64,000 bases of DNA from Archangium sp. (lineage in GTDB: Bacteria > Myxococcota > Myxococcia > Myxococcales > Myxococcaceae), in NCBI GenBank assembly GCA_022843845.1, contig JALHMW010000003.1, positions 62,001 to 126,000 of the forward strand. The letters run 5' to 3'. Below are positions 1 through 8,034 of the stretch, piece after piece. Position numbers and translations under genes: made by a program. Below the pieces are notes generated by a model. That model did no database searches. It was not told where the DNA came from and saw only the letters and a program-made list of their open reading frames with translations. Every line of letters starts with the position of its first letter. The first letter of the stretch is position 1.

Positions 1-364
1 CGCCTTCGAGCACCAGCCTCACGCCGCCTTCGAACACGAGCCGATGGCCTGACGGCAACGTGGTCAGCGCAGGAATTCCTTCGAGCTCGAGGTTCGCCGC
101 CAGCCACGTGAAGTCGAGCGATGGCAGCGAGAGGGCGTGGGCCACCTGCGCCGACTCCTCTCGTGACACGAGCGACACCTGGCGCGTGTTGGGGAGCACC
201 GTTCCGCGAGCCACGCCCTTCTGCCGCGGCCCCGCGATCAACGCCGGGCCGGCGTGTCGATCACCGACGATGCCGTGCGAGGTCAGCACCAGCACCAGGG
301 CTGGCTGTGAAGCGACGACGCGCCCCGGAGCGCAGATCGCCAGCCGCACGACCCTTCCGTTCAT
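1..364 (-). CDS. MOSC domain protein (partial, C-terminus beyond the window)
   Basis: The minus strand reads from an ATG at 364 without a stop to base 1, so the C-terminus is missing. The translation has the MOSC pattern: GIVGDRHAGP near residue 32, then RQVSLVSREE near 61, ANLELEGI near 90 and LPSGHRL near 102. MOSC domains (MOCO sulfurase C-terminal family) carry sulfur for metal-sulfur cluster or molybdenum cofactor chemistry. The conserved sulfur-carrying Cys expected in many members is not seen in the visible part. The start overlaps the stop of the upstream universal stress gene by four bases (ATGA), so the two are probably translationally coupled. The family call is fairly safe; the substrate is unknown. 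Confidence 0.75.
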   Translation of the reverse strand, partial: MNGRVVRLAICAPGRVVASQPALVLVLTSHGIVGDRHAGPALIAGPRQKGVARGTVLPNTRQVSLVSREESAQVAHALSLPSLDFTWLAANLELEGIPALTTLPSGHRLVFEGGVRLVLEG

Positions 365-783
365 CGAATGACCAGCACCGGCTTCAGGCACGTGTGGATC
401 AGCCGATCGGCGACGCTGCCGACCAGCACCCGCGTCACCGCGCCTTTGCCCGTGCTGCCGACGACCACCAGATCGAAGTCCTCGGTCTGAGCGAGCTGGC
501 TCAGGGTCTCGGCGATCGGCCCCAGCAGCACCTGGGTCGAGACGTCGAGCGTCGAGCGCTCCAGGGCAGCGAGGGTCTCGGACAGCACCCGCTCGGCCCG
601 CTGGAGCTCCGCACGGTTGATCTCATCCATCGGCGCCCACGGCGCGTCGCCCGGGAGGATGATCGGCGGCACCACGGTCACGAGGGTGACTTGCGCGCCC
701 AGCGGCTCGGCCAGCTCGAACGCCGCCTTCACGCCCTTCAACGAGGCATCGGAGCCATCGACCGCGACGAGGATCTTCTTCAT
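361..783 (-). CDS. Universal stress protein (UspA family)
   Basis: A 140-residue single-domain cytoplasmic Usp protein. It opens with the beta strand KILVAVDGSDAS, typical of the family. It ends with the ATP-binding signature G-2X-G-9X-G(S/T), seen as GSTGKG...GSVAD, followed by CLKPVLVIR. These residues predict an ATP-binding, dimerising Usp of the UspFG/MJ0577 type. I chose the ATG at 783 because AAGGAG lies about seven bases upstream; an in-frame ATG at 810 would add nine residues that are not family-like. The gene is divergent from the methyltransferase at 831 and overlaps the MOSC gene downstream. Confidence 0.9.
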   Translation of the reverse strand: MKKILVAVDGSDASLKGVKAAFELAEPLGAQVTLVTVVPPIILPGDAPWAPMDEINRAELQRAERVLSETLAALERSTLDVSTQVLLGPIAETLSQLAQTEDFDLVVVGSTGKGAVTRVLVGSVADRLIHTCLKPVLVIR

Positions 784-830
784 GGCGCACTCCTTCAAGT
801 GACGGTGCACCTGTTCTACAGCGTTCCTTC

Positions 831-1433
831 ATGAGCATCGACCGCTTGAGTGCAGACGCGTGGAACGAGCGCTACCTCACGAAGGACATGGGGTGGGACA
901 AGGGACAGTGCGCGCCCCCGCTCGCCCGAATGCTGGCCGCGCACCTGGTGCCGACCGGAGCGCACGTCGCGATCGTCGGCGCAGGCCGTGGCTTCGAAGC
1001 GCTCGAAGCGGTGCGCCAGGGCTACCGCGTGACGGCCATCGACTTCGCGCCCGAGGCGATCCGCGCGATGCACGAGGGCATGACGGCGACGGGGCTCTCC
1101 TTCGAGGCGCTCCAGGCCGACGTCTTCACGCTGCACCAGTCGCACCCGAAGGCGTTCGACGCGGTGGTGGAGCACACCTGCTACTGCGCGATCGATCCCT
1201 CGACTCGCGACGAATACGTGACGGCGATCGCAGGCGCCCTGAAGCCCGGCGGCGCGCTGCTCGGCCTCTTCTACAACCACGGGCGTCCGGGTGGCCCGCC
1301 GTTCGACACGACCGAGGCCGACGTGCGCGCGCGCTTCTCGAGCTTCGACTTCGAGCGCTTCGTGCGGGCGCCCGACAGCTTCCCCGGCCGGTCAGGTGAG
1401 GAGTGGGAAGCGGTGCTCCGCCTGCGGGAATGA
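831..1433 (+). CDS. TPMT/thiol methyltransferase-like SAM-dependent methyltransferase
   Basis: A 200-residue class I methyltransferase. The N-terminus has the family signature WNERYLTKDMGWDKGQ, with the conserved W-x-x-G of thiopurine/halide methyltransferases. The SAM-binding motif I is degenerate but clear, VAIVGAGRGFEALEAVRQG (residues about 47-65), followed by VTAIDFAPEAIRAM. A conserved EHTCYCAIDPSTR segment (about 114-126) and LKPGGALLGLFY complete the fold. Members methylate thiols, thiopurines, halides or tellurite; the substrate cannot be told here. It is divergent from the Usp gene, 47 bases away. Confidence 0.85.
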   Translation: MSIDRLSADAWNERYLTKDMGWDKGQCAPPLARMLAAHLVPTGAHVAIVGAGRGFEALEAVRQGYRVTAIDFAPEAIRAMHEGMTATGLSFEALQADVFTLHQSHPKAFDAVVEHTCYCAIDPSTRDEYVTAIAGALKPGGALLGLFYNHGRPGGPPFDTTEADVRARFSSFDFERFVRAPDSFPGRSGEEWEAVLRLRE

Positions 1434-1466
1434 CAGGGCCGTTGAGACGTGCGAGACGGCGCCGTC

Positions 1467-3071
1467 ATGGCGTCCTTTTCGATCATCAGTGTCTCCAAGG
1501 GGTACGGCCCCAAGAAGCTCTTCGACGACGTGAACGTCGCGTTCTCGGCGGGCAAGCGGTACGGGCTCACGGGCCCGAACGGCGCAGGCAAGACGACGTT
1601 CATGAAGATCCTCGCGGGTGACGAGGAGCAGGACACCGGCGACATCCACCGCCCGAAGAAGCTCGGCATCCTGCGGCAGGACCACTTCCGCTACGAAGAG
1701 ACGCGCGTGCTCGACGTGGTGATGATGGGCAACAAGCCGCTGTGGGCGGCGATGCAAGAGAAGAACACGCTGCTCGAGAAGGCCGAGCTCACGGATGACG
1801 ACGGCATTCGGCTCGCTGAGCTCGAGGGCGTCGTGGCGGAGGAAGACGGCTACGTCGCCGAGTCCGACGCGGGCGCGCTCCTCGAGGGCCTCGGCATCGA
1901 GCAGCAGTTCCACGAGCAGCCGCTCAAGGGGCTCACGGGTGGCTACAAGCTTCGCGTGCTCCTCGCGCAGGCGCTCTTCGGCAAGCCCGAGGGCCTGTTG
2001 CTCGACGAGCCCACCAACAACCTCGACCTCGACTCGATCCGGTGGCTCGAGACGTTCCTGCACGAATACGAAGGCGTGCTCATCACCATCTCGCACGACC
2101 GGCACTTCTTGAACTCGATCTGCACGCACATCGCAGACATCGATTACGAGACGATCATCACCTACACCGGCGGCTACGACGACATGGTGCGGCAGAAGGC
2201 CCAGGTCCGCTCGCGCATCGAGTCAGAGAACAGCGAGAAGGCGAAGAAGATCTCGCAGCTGCAGGACTTCGTGGCCCGCTTCTCGGCCGGCACGCGCGCC
2301 AGTCAGGTGCAGAGCCGCAAGAACCAGCTCGAGAAGCTCAAAGTCGAAGACGTCAAGCGCTCCAACATCGCGCGGCCCTTCATCAAGTTCGAGCAGAAGG
2401 GCGCCAGCGGCAAGCAGACCGTCACCATCGAGGGCATCTCGAAGGCGTACGACGGCCACGTGGTGATCCCTCCCTTCACCGCGCTCGTCACCAAGGGCGA
2501 GAAGATCGCCGTCATCGGCAAGAACGGCGTCGGCAAGTCGACGCTGGTGAAGATGCTGACCGGCGCCGAGACGCCCGACACAGGCACCGTCACCTGGGGC
2601 CACAACGCCTCGGTCGGCTACATGCCGCAGGATCACCACGGGCTGATCAAGAAGGGCACGACCGTCTACCAATGGCTCCGTGACCAGGACATCAAGATGT
2701 CCAACGAGGAGATCGGTGGCCTGCTCGGCCGCATGCTCTTCTCCGGTGAAGAGCGCATGAAGCCGACCGACACGCTCTCGGGCGGAGAAACGGTGCGCAC
2801 GCTCCTGTCACAGCTGATGATGCGCAGGGACAACGTGCTGATTCTCGACGAGCCCACCAACCACCTCGATCTCGAGTCGATCTCGGCGCTCGGCGATGGC
2901 CTCTCGCGCTTCGAGGGCACGGTGATCGTCGTCACGCACGATCAGCAGCTCATCAGCGAAGTGGCGACCCGCATCTGGGCCCCGCGCAACGGCAAAGAGG
3001 TCGTCGACTTCAGCGGCAGCTTCGAGGACTTCCTCGTCAAGCACGCCGACGTCGCTGCGCAGCACCGCTGA
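1467..3071 (+). CDS. ybiT: ABC-F family ATPase, YbiT-like
   Basis: A 534-residue protein with two ABC cassettes and no membrane segment, as in ABC-F ribosome-associated ATPases. Cassette 1 has Walker A GPNGAGKTT, signature LTGGYKLR and Walker B LLLDEPTNNLDL. Cassette 2 has GKNGVGKST, LSGGETVR and LILDEPTNHLDLES. Between them is the charged, helical linker typical of ABC-F (about residues 245-310). The overall length and C-terminus ending in VVDFSGSFEDFLVKH fit the YbiT subgroup rather than EttA or Uup. The start at 1467 (MASFSII) matches family N-termini; an upstream in-frame start at 1449 would add six residues. It ends three bases from the convergent gene at 3074. Confidence 0.9.
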   Translation: MASFSIISVSKGYGPKKLFDDVNVAFSAGKRYGLTGPNGAGKTTFMKILAGDEEQDTGDIHRPKKLGILRQDHFRYEETRVLDVVMMGNKPLWAAMQEKNTLLEKAELTDDDGIRLAELEGVVAEEDGYVAESDAGALLEGLGIEQQFHEQPLKGLTGGYKLRVLLAQALFGKPEGLLLDEPTNNLDLDSIRWLETFLHEYEGVLITISHDRHFLNSICTHIADIDYETIITYTGGYDDMVRQKAQVRSRIESENSEKAKKISQLQDFVARFSAGTRASQVQSRKNQLEKLKVEDVKRSNIARPFIKFEQKGASGKQTVTIEGISKAYDGHVVIPPFTALVTKGEKIAVIGKNGVGKSTLVKMLTGAETPDTGTVTWGHNASVGYMPQDHHGLIKKGTTVYQWLRDQDIKMSNEEIGGLLGRMLFSGEERMKPTDTLSGGETVRTLLSQLMMRRDNVLILDEPTNHLDLESISALGDGLSRFEGTVIVVTHDQQLISEVATRIWAPRNGKEVVDFSGSFEDFLVKHADVAAQHR

Positions 3072-3073
3072 CC

Positions 3074-3652
3074 TCAGCGCTTCGCGTCCCACGAGAGGGT
3101 CAGCGTGACGGCGCTCCCGTCGACCTTGCTCTCGGTGATCTTCCCGATCGTCTTCGAGATCTCAAAGATGAACCGGCACGAGCCTCTCCAGAGCGGCTCG
3201 ACCAGGCGGCCTCCATGCGACGAGGGGTACACGATCTTCAGCCTGCCTGTGGTCTCGGAGGTCGACGTCCAGCTCAGCTCGACGCCACGAACCGAGGTGC
3301 TCGTGAGATCACCGACACGCTCCAACAGCGTCGAAGGGCGTAGCCCGAAGATCGCGCCGATCACCGAGATGAGCGGGGTGATGATCGGGCCAACCGAGTT
3401 GCGGGTGGTGAAGAAGCCCGCCTCTTCGAGCCGATCAGGGCCGTGCTCCTGAAGCACCAGCGTGACGATCTGTTCGGTCAGCGCTCCGTCCCACCAGGAC
3501 TGAGCGTAGGGTGAAGCGACCATCGCGCGCAGCGCCGGGCCGAGCTTCGCCTCGAACCCGGCGGTCAGGAGCGCCTGACTTCGCAGCGCACGAATGAAGC
3601 CCCCGACGTAAGTCGAGCTCACCATGTAAGGCTGCTGGTTGCCGTCAGCCAT
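3074..3652 (-). CDS. Uncharacterised protein, possibly of a myxococcal paralogous family
   Basis: A 192-residue soluble protein without signal peptide or membrane segment. I see an N-terminal helical region (residues 12-80, FIRALRSQALLTAGFEAKL), a middle stretch LISVIGAIFGLRPSTLLERVG and a strand-rich C-terminus. The pattern recalls the roughly 180-residue DUF2378/TIGR02265-like proteins of Myxococcus, but I cannot confirm that by eye. Its start overlaps the stop of the upstream acetyltransferase by eight bases, so the two form an operon. Function unknown. Confidence 0.7.
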   Translation of the reverse strand: MADGNQQPYMVSSTYVGGFIRALRSQALLTAGFEAKLGPALRAMVASPYAQSWWDGALTEQIVTLVLQEHGPDRLEEAGFFTTRNSVGPIITPLISVIGAIFGLRPSTLLERVGDLTSTSVRGVELSWTSTSETTGRLKIVYPSSHGGRLVEPLWRGSCRFIFEISKTIGKITESKVDGSAVTLTLSWDAKR

Positions 3653-4142
3653 CGACGTCGAGTCTAGCCGCCTGGCGGCTCATTTCGATCATCGTCTCGC
3701 GGAACCCCAGGCTCCTGAACAGCGCCTGCGCTTCTCGGTTCGGGACCGCGGTCGAGAGCACGACTTGCGCGGCCCCCTGCCCCTCGAGCACGGCGATGGC
3801 CGACTGCATCAGCGCTCTGGCGACTCCGGCGCGGCGATGCGTCTCGGCCACATAGACATCGTGAATGGCCCCGTGCGCGTCGAGGAGCTTCGCCCAGTCG
3901 CGCTCTTCGAGGCTGCCGTACACGTAGCCGCCGATCACCCCGGCGACCTCGGCCACCAGCAGCACGACGCCAGGCTTGCCGAGTTCGCGCGAGAAGAACC
4001 AGCGGTAGCCCTCCTCCACACCGTCGACGAGGAAGAAGCGCCGCGAGTCCCACCCGTGGTGGAGGCGGACCAGCGCGCCGGCCAATTCTCCCACCGGGAT
4101 CAGATCGGCCTTCGTCATCGCGCGCACGTGAACGTCAGTCAT
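3645..4142 (-). CDS. GNAT family N-acetyltransferase
   Basis: A 165-residue GNAT protein. Acetyl-CoA binding motif A is visible as DVYVAETHRRAGVARALMQSA (about residues 93-112, with R-R-x-G-V-A in place of Q/R-x-x-G-x-A). Motif B follows as NREAQALFRSLGF. The first 60 residues contain the usual substrate-side helices and strands. The start ATG at 4142 shares its bases with the divergent methyltransferase start region (CATG at 4140-4143). A longer open frame upstream runs antisense through the methyltransferase and is not coding. Substrate unknown. Confidence 0.88.
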   Translation of the reverse strand: MTDVHVRAMTKADLIPVGELAGALVRLHHGWDSRRFFLVDGVEEGYRWFFSRELGKPGVVLLVAEVAGVIGGYVYGSLEERDWAKLLDAHGAIHDVYVAETHRRAGVARALMQSAIAVLEGQGAAQVVLSTAVPNREAQALFRSLGFRETMIEMSRQAARLDVDG

Positions 4143-4182
4143 GGAGCGTGTGCTACGAGGCCTGCCCCGAGGGCGCAACCAG

Positions 4183-4914
4183 ATGCCGGGCCGCTGCATG
4201 CAAGGAGACTCGACGAAGCCAGAGGCGTGGACGCGCCTGCTCGAGGAGCGCCTCGGCGATGTGCTCCTGACCGACCCGCCGTATTGCCTGCTCGTGCGGC
4301 GGCGAAAGGGTGGCGACGAGCGCGACCCGAAGGGCCGCAAGAACGACACCGGCTCCGTGGTGCGACGCTTCGAAGACGTGCGCGAGTACCGCGAGTTCAC
4401 CAAGGCGTGGCTCGGCCTGGCGGTTCGGCACCTGAAGCCCGGCGCACCGATCGTCATCTGGACCAACCTGCTCGGCCGCGAGCCCATCACCACCGTCGCG
4501 AAGTCGCTCGGCTACGCGCACCAGCTCGGCGAGTTCGTCTGGGGCAAACGCACCCGCGAGTCGAACAGCGGAGAAGAGCTGTTGCGCGTCGTCGAGACGG
4601 CGCTCGTCTTCTCGACGAGCCCTGCGGCGGCGCTCCGCTTCGACGCGCCTGCGACGCCCTGGTCAGCCGTCGCTGGCTACGACGACGACGGCGAGGCTGA
4701 GCGCTGGGGCAGCCACCCGAACCACAAACCCTTCGGCGTGCTCGAGCCGCTGGTGCGCAGCTGGTCGAAGCCGGGGCAGCTGATCATCGACGCGTTCGCC
4801 GGCAGCGGCTCCATTCCCGCCGCCGCGGTTCGGCTGGGAAGAGACACCGCCTGCATCGAGCTGGACGCGTCGTGGGCCAGCCGCGTGCAAGAGCGCCTCA
4901 CGAGGAGTCCATGA
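4183..4914 (+). CDS. DNA methyltransferase, DPPY class (N4/N6-type)
   Basis: A protein of about 243 residues with the catalytic motif TDPPY near the N-terminus and the SAM-binding DAFAGSGS near the C-terminus, the order of beta-class amino-methyltransferases. The region SHPNHKPFGVLEPLVRSWS before the SAM motif is also typical. No restriction endonuclease lies beside it, so it is an orphan methyltransferase in this window. The start is uncertain: ATGs at 4141, 4183 and 4198 are in frame. I favour 4183, which begins just before the conserved strand leading into QGDS. Its TGA overlaps the ATG of the HAD gene (ATGA at 4911-4914). Confidence 0.85.
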   Translation: MPGRCMQGDSTKPEAWTRLLEERLGDVLLTDPPYCLLVRRRKGGDERDPKGRKNDTGSVVRRFEDVREYREFTKAWLGLAVRHLKPGAPIVIWTNLLGREPITTVAKSLGYAHQLGEFVWGKRTRESNSGEELLRVVETALVFSTSPAAALRFDAPATPWSAVAGYDDDGEAERWGSHPNHKPFGVLEPLVRSWSKPGQLIIDAFAGSGSIPAAAVRLGRDTACIELDASWASRVQERLTRSP

Positions 4915-5597
4915 AGCCCACGGTGCTGTTGTTCGACATCGACGGAACGTTGATCACCTCGGGCGGCTCAGGCAGGCGGGCCCTCACGCGCGCGTTCGAG
5001 ACCACCTACGGCCGGGCCGACGCGTGCAACCACTTCTCGTTCAGCGGCATGACCGATCGCGCGATCGTTCGCCTGGGGCTCGAAGCGATCGGCGTCGCGG
5101 TCAGCCCGGCGACCATCGACGAGGTGATCGGCAGCTACCTTCGCCTGCTGGACGAAGAGGTCTCCCGGGTCGACGACTCCGAGTACCGGGTACACGCCGG
5201 CATGCACGAGGCGATCGCGGCGGGGCACGCCAACGGCTGCGCGGTGGGCCTGGGGACCGGCAACGTTCGACGCGGCGCGATCACCAAGCTCAAGCGCGTC
5301 GGCTTGCACGAGCGGTTCGACTTCGGAGGCTTCGGCGACGATCACGAGCTGCGGCCCGAGCTGATCCGGCGAGGGGCCGAGCGCGGCGCGGCGAAGCTGG
5401 GCAGGCCGCTCGAGGCGGTGCGCGTCGTAGTGATCGGCGACACGCCGAAAGACATCGACGCCGCAAAGGCGATCGGCGCCGAGTGCGTCGCGGTCGCGAC
5501 CGGCGATCACCCGCTGGAGGCCCTGGAGCGGGCGGGCGCGACGCGCGCCTTCCCTGATCTCACGGCGCCGGGCGCCCTCGAGTCACTGCTGGGCTGA
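4911..5597 (+). CDS. HAD-superfamily hydrolase (phosphoglycolate phosphatase-like)
   Basis: A 228-residue HAD phosphatase. Motif I is FDIDGTLITSGG with both catalytic aspartates. Motif II is LGTGN (residues about 116-120, Thr in place of the common Ser). Motif III Lys lies around IRRGAERGAAKLG, and motif IV is VVIGDTPKDIDAAKAIGA. The cap after motif I (RRALTRAFETTYG) is the alpha-helical C1 type of Gph-like enzymes. It overlaps the upstream methyltransferase by four bases and meets the convergent acetyltransferase gene with a 15-base tail overlap. Substrate unknown. Confidence 0.88.
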   Translation: MKPTVLLFDIDGTLITSGGSGRRALTRAFETTYGRADACNHFSFSGMTDRAIVRLGLEAIGVAVSPATIDEVIGSYLRLLDEEVSRVDDSEYRVHAGMHEAIAAGHANGCAVGLGTGNVRRGAITKLKRVGLHERFDFGGFGDDHELRPELIRRGAERGAAKLGRPLEAVRVVVIGDTPKDIDAAKAIGAECVAVATGDHPLEALERAGATRAFPDLTAPGALESLLG

Positions 5598-6101
5598 GAG
5601 CGCCAACACGAGGGCCTCGAGATAGACCTCGGGCCGCAGATCGAGATCGCCCGCCTCGTCACGACGATAGCCGCGCGCTTCGTAGAGCCGCCGCACGCCG
5701 ATGGCACCACGACGAACATGGAGCACGACGGCGGTCGCGCCCGCCTCACGCGCTGTCTGCTCTGCGGTGTCGAGCAGGAGCGCCGACGTGCCCTGCCCTC
5801 TCACCGACGTGTCGACGGCGAGGTGCCGCAAGTCGCACGCCGTGGGGATCCACGACTCCGAGCCCCGCGAGCCCTTCAGCCAGAGCGCCACCGTGCCCAC
5901 GACCTGCCCCTCGAGCTCGGCGACCCACACCTTCGCGGACGCGCGTTTGCTCGCCACGTCTCGCAGCTCGGCGATGCGCCGCTCGGTCACCTGCACCTCG
6001 GGCATCTTGGTCGCGTACTTCTCGACGAAGGCGCGCACGAGCAGCTCACCGATCGCCAGATCGTCTCCGGCCGTCGCCTCACGAATCGTCACTCCCGCCA
6101 T
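5583..6101 (-). CDS. GNAT family N-acetyltransferase
   Basis: A 172-residue GNAT enzyme starting MAGVTIREATAGDDLAIGELL, a standard GNAT opening. The acetyl-CoA motif is LRHLAVDTSVRGQGTSALLLD (about residues 96-114, R-G-Q-G-T), followed by VVLHVRRGAIGVRRLYEARGY. The start ATG at 6101 lies in a CCATGG palindrome next to the divergent pseudouridine synthase. The last 15 bases overlap the 3' end of the HAD gene on the other strand. Substrate unknown. Confidence 0.87.
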   Translation of the reverse strand: MAGVTIREATAGDDLAIGELLVRAFVEKYATKMPEVQVTERRIAELRDVASKRASAKVWVAELEGQVVGTVALWLKGSRGSESWIPTACDLRHLAVDTSVRGQGTSALLLDTAEQTAREAGATAVVLHVRRGAIGVRRLYEARGYRRDEAGDLDLRPEVYLEALVLALSAQQ

Positions 6102-6129
6102 GGCGCGCGTGTGCCATACCCACCCCGGC

Positions 6130-7020
6130 ATGGCCAGCCGCCGCCTCGAAGTGCCCCGTGGAGAGAAGCCCGCGCTCGAGAAGTTCCTGTCGAAGACGCT
6201 GCCCAACGTCGATCTCGCGCGGGCGAAGCAGCTGCTGCAGCTCGGCCGGGTGCGGGTGAATGGCAAGCTCGCGAAGGTCGGCCGCAAGCTCTGGGGCGGC
6301 GAGACGATCGAGGTGGAGGACGCGGCGCCCACGTCTGCTCAGCCCGTCACCGGCGTCGAGATTCCCGTGCTGGCCTCGACCGCGCACTACCTCATCGTCG
6401 CCAAACCGTCGGGGCTGACCGTCGAACCAGAGCCGAACCAGGTCAGCCTGGTCGAGCTCGTCGGCACCCAGCAGCAGGGCTTCGACGTGGCTGGGGCGAA
6501 GGTGCCCGGCGTCGTGCATCGCCTCGACAAGGACACCAGCGGGTGCCTGGCGCTCGCGAAGACCGATGACGGGGTCGCGGCGCTCGAGCGTGGCTTCGAA
6601 GAGAAGCTGATCGAGAAGACGTACCTCGCGATCGTCCTGGGCGCGCCTCCAGAGACCGGCTCGCTCGACACGGCGTACACCAAGACCAAAGAGGGCAAGT
6701 ACACGACGCTGATCGAGTCGCCGCGGCGCGCCCGGCTGAGCTGGAAGCTCGTCGAACGGCTCGGGCCCGCCAGCCTGCTCGAGGTCAACCTCGATACGGG
6801 CCGCACCCACCAGATCCGCGTGCAGCTGTCGGAGATGGGCTGGCCCGTGCTCGGCGATCGCATCTACGGCAAGCCGGTCGTGGGGGTGATGGTGCCGAGG
6901 CTGGCGCTTCATGCGGTGCGGCTCGAGGTGCGCGTGCCGGGCCACGAGGCGTCGGCGACGATGCCCCTGCCGGCCGATCTCGGCGCGCTCGTCGAGGCGC
7001 TGCGCGCACAGCCCTGTTGA
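6130..7020 (+). CDS. RluA-family pseudouridine synthase
   Basis: A 296-residue RNA modification enzyme. An N-terminal S4 RNA-binding domain (about residues 12-62: KFLSKTLPNVDLARAKQLL, GRVRVNGK) precedes the catalytic domain. The catalytic Asp is in HRLDKDTSGCLALAK, the RluA signature. The C-terminal motif TGRTHQIRVQLSEMG and GDRIYG is also present. The family converts uridine to pseudouridine in 23S rRNA or tRNA; which site cannot be told. ATG 6130 is chosen because the S4 domain begins soon after; an in-frame ATG at 6100 is also possible. Confidence 0.9.
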   Translation: MASRRLEVPRGEKPALEKFLSKTLPNVDLARAKQLLQLGRVRVNGKLAKVGRKLWGGETIEVEDAAPTSAQPVTGVEIPVLASTAHYLIVAKPSGLTVEPEPNQVSLVELVGTQQQGFDVAGAKVPGVVHRLDKDTSGCLALAKTDDGVAALERGFEEKLIEKTYLAIVLGAPPETGSLDTAYTKTKEGKYTTLIESPRRARLSWKLVERLGPASLLEVNLDTGRTHQIRVQLSEMGWPVLGDRIYGKPVVGVMVPRLALHAVRLEVRVPGHEASATMPLPADLGALVEALRAQPC

Positions 7021-7041
7021 ACGTGCTACAGCGCCGCACCC

Positions 7042-7887
7042 ATGACGATGACCCTCGCGGAAGCGTTCGACGTGGTGGCCTGGTCGCAGACGTTGCTGGA
7101 GCGGCTCGAGACCGCCCAGGGTGAGCTCGACAAGAAGCAGGGCCTCAAGGACGAGAAGGGCTGGCTGATGCTCGCCATCGATCGCCTGGCCGCGTCGCGC
7201 GGAGAGCTCGGCGATCTGAACCAGCGCGCCATGCGTCTGCCCGAGCTCGAGAGCGCCCGCGAAGAGCACGCCCGCACGCTGCAGAACACCGCCGTCGACG
7301 CGATCGAGCGCCTGCAAGCTGGCGTCACCTTCGTCGCCGGTACACGCGCACCGCTGCTCGAGGCGCTCTTCGGCAAGGTGAAGCTGCCGCAGGCCCGCCG
7401 CGCCGATCGTGAAGACTTCGAGCGCTTCGTGGCCGACTTCGAGAAGAAGCTGAGCAGCAGCTACTGCAAGCGCATCATGGCCGAGTCGTCGTTCGCGCCC
7501 GTGCTGCCAGTCGTCGATCAGGTGCGCGGCGCGGTGACTGGGTGGCGGGCCGGGTTCTCGCCTGAGCCCCTCACCCCCAGTGAAGAGTCGCTCTTGCGCG
7601 ATGAGATCGTCGCCCACGCGCGCCGGCTCGAGCTGCCGATGCGTCAGGCGCGGCTGCTGGCGGAGGCCGCGCTGGCCCCGCTGAAGAACGCGTTCGACGA
7701 CTCGGGCATCGGCCAGAAGCCCAAGCGCCGAAAGACCGAGACGGAGCCTGAGGTGGAGGCGGAAACGCCCATCGAGGCCGAGGTTGCGCCGGTCGAGGTC
7801 GAGGCAGCCCCTGAGGCCGCGCCGGAGCCCGTCGAAGCCGTCGCTCCGAAGAAACGAAGCAAGAAGTCGGCTCAAGCCGAAGCCTGA
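7042..7887 (+). CDS. Hypothetical helical protein with acidic Ala/Pro/Glu tail
   Basis: Not recognised. A 281-residue cytoplasmic protein with no signal peptide. Residues 1-215 are predicted mainly helical, with heptad-like Leu/Ala spacing (for example LLERLETAQGELDKKQGL and LARLELPMRQARLLAEAAL-like helices). Residues 225-281 form a low-complexity tail rich in Glu, Val, Ala and Pro that ends in a basic KKRSKKSAQAEA. It follows the pseudouridine synthase by 21 bases and may share its transcript. Codon bias is normal, so I believe it is real. Confidence 0.75.
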   Translation: MTMTLAEAFDVVAWSQTLLERLETAQGELDKKQGLKDEKGWLMLAIDRLAASRGELGDLNQRAMRLPELESAREEHARTLQNTAVDAIERLQAGVTFVAGTRAPLLEALFGKVKLPQARRADREDFERFVADFEKKLSSSYCKRIMAESSFAPVLPVVDQVRGAVTGWRAGFSPEPLTPSEESLLRDEIVAHARRLELPMRQARLLAEAALAPLKNAFDDSGIGQKPKRRKTETEPEVEAETPIEAEVAPVEVEAAPEAAPEPVEAVAPKKRSKKSAQAEA

Positions 7888-7894
7888 GTCGAAC

Positions 7895-7977
7895 ACCGTC
7901 AGCCGCAGAAGAAGCGGCCGAGCCAGAGCATCGAGGACTGGAGCACCTCGGAGCGGAGCCCTGCATCGAGTCTGAAG
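7895..7977. repeat. 83-bp repeat, copy 1 of 2
   Basis: This segment matches 12542-12624 with about five mismatches. On the minus strand both copies encode the same protein tail (RSEVLQS, then LWLGRFFCG and a stop). In copy 2 it is the end of a Cys-rich lipoprotein gene. Here no matching upstream gene is present. Confidence 0.9.
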
Positions 7978-7978
7978 C
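7899..7978 (-). pseudogene. Remnant of a Cys-rich lipoprotein 3' end
   Basis: The minus strand reads LDAGLRSEVLQSSMLWLGRFFCG and a TGA, nearly the same as the C-terminus of the protein at 12546-12908. Upstream on this strand the frame runs straight into antisense of the lipoprotein gene at 8035, with no start, signal peptide or Cys motifs. I read it as a truncated copy left by a partial duplication or by loss of the rest of the gene. Confidence 0.6.
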
Positions 7979-8034
7979 TCGTGGGAGGCGTCTCGCGCGT
8001 GACGTGCGCTGCCGCTCGTTGTGGTCTTCGCCCT

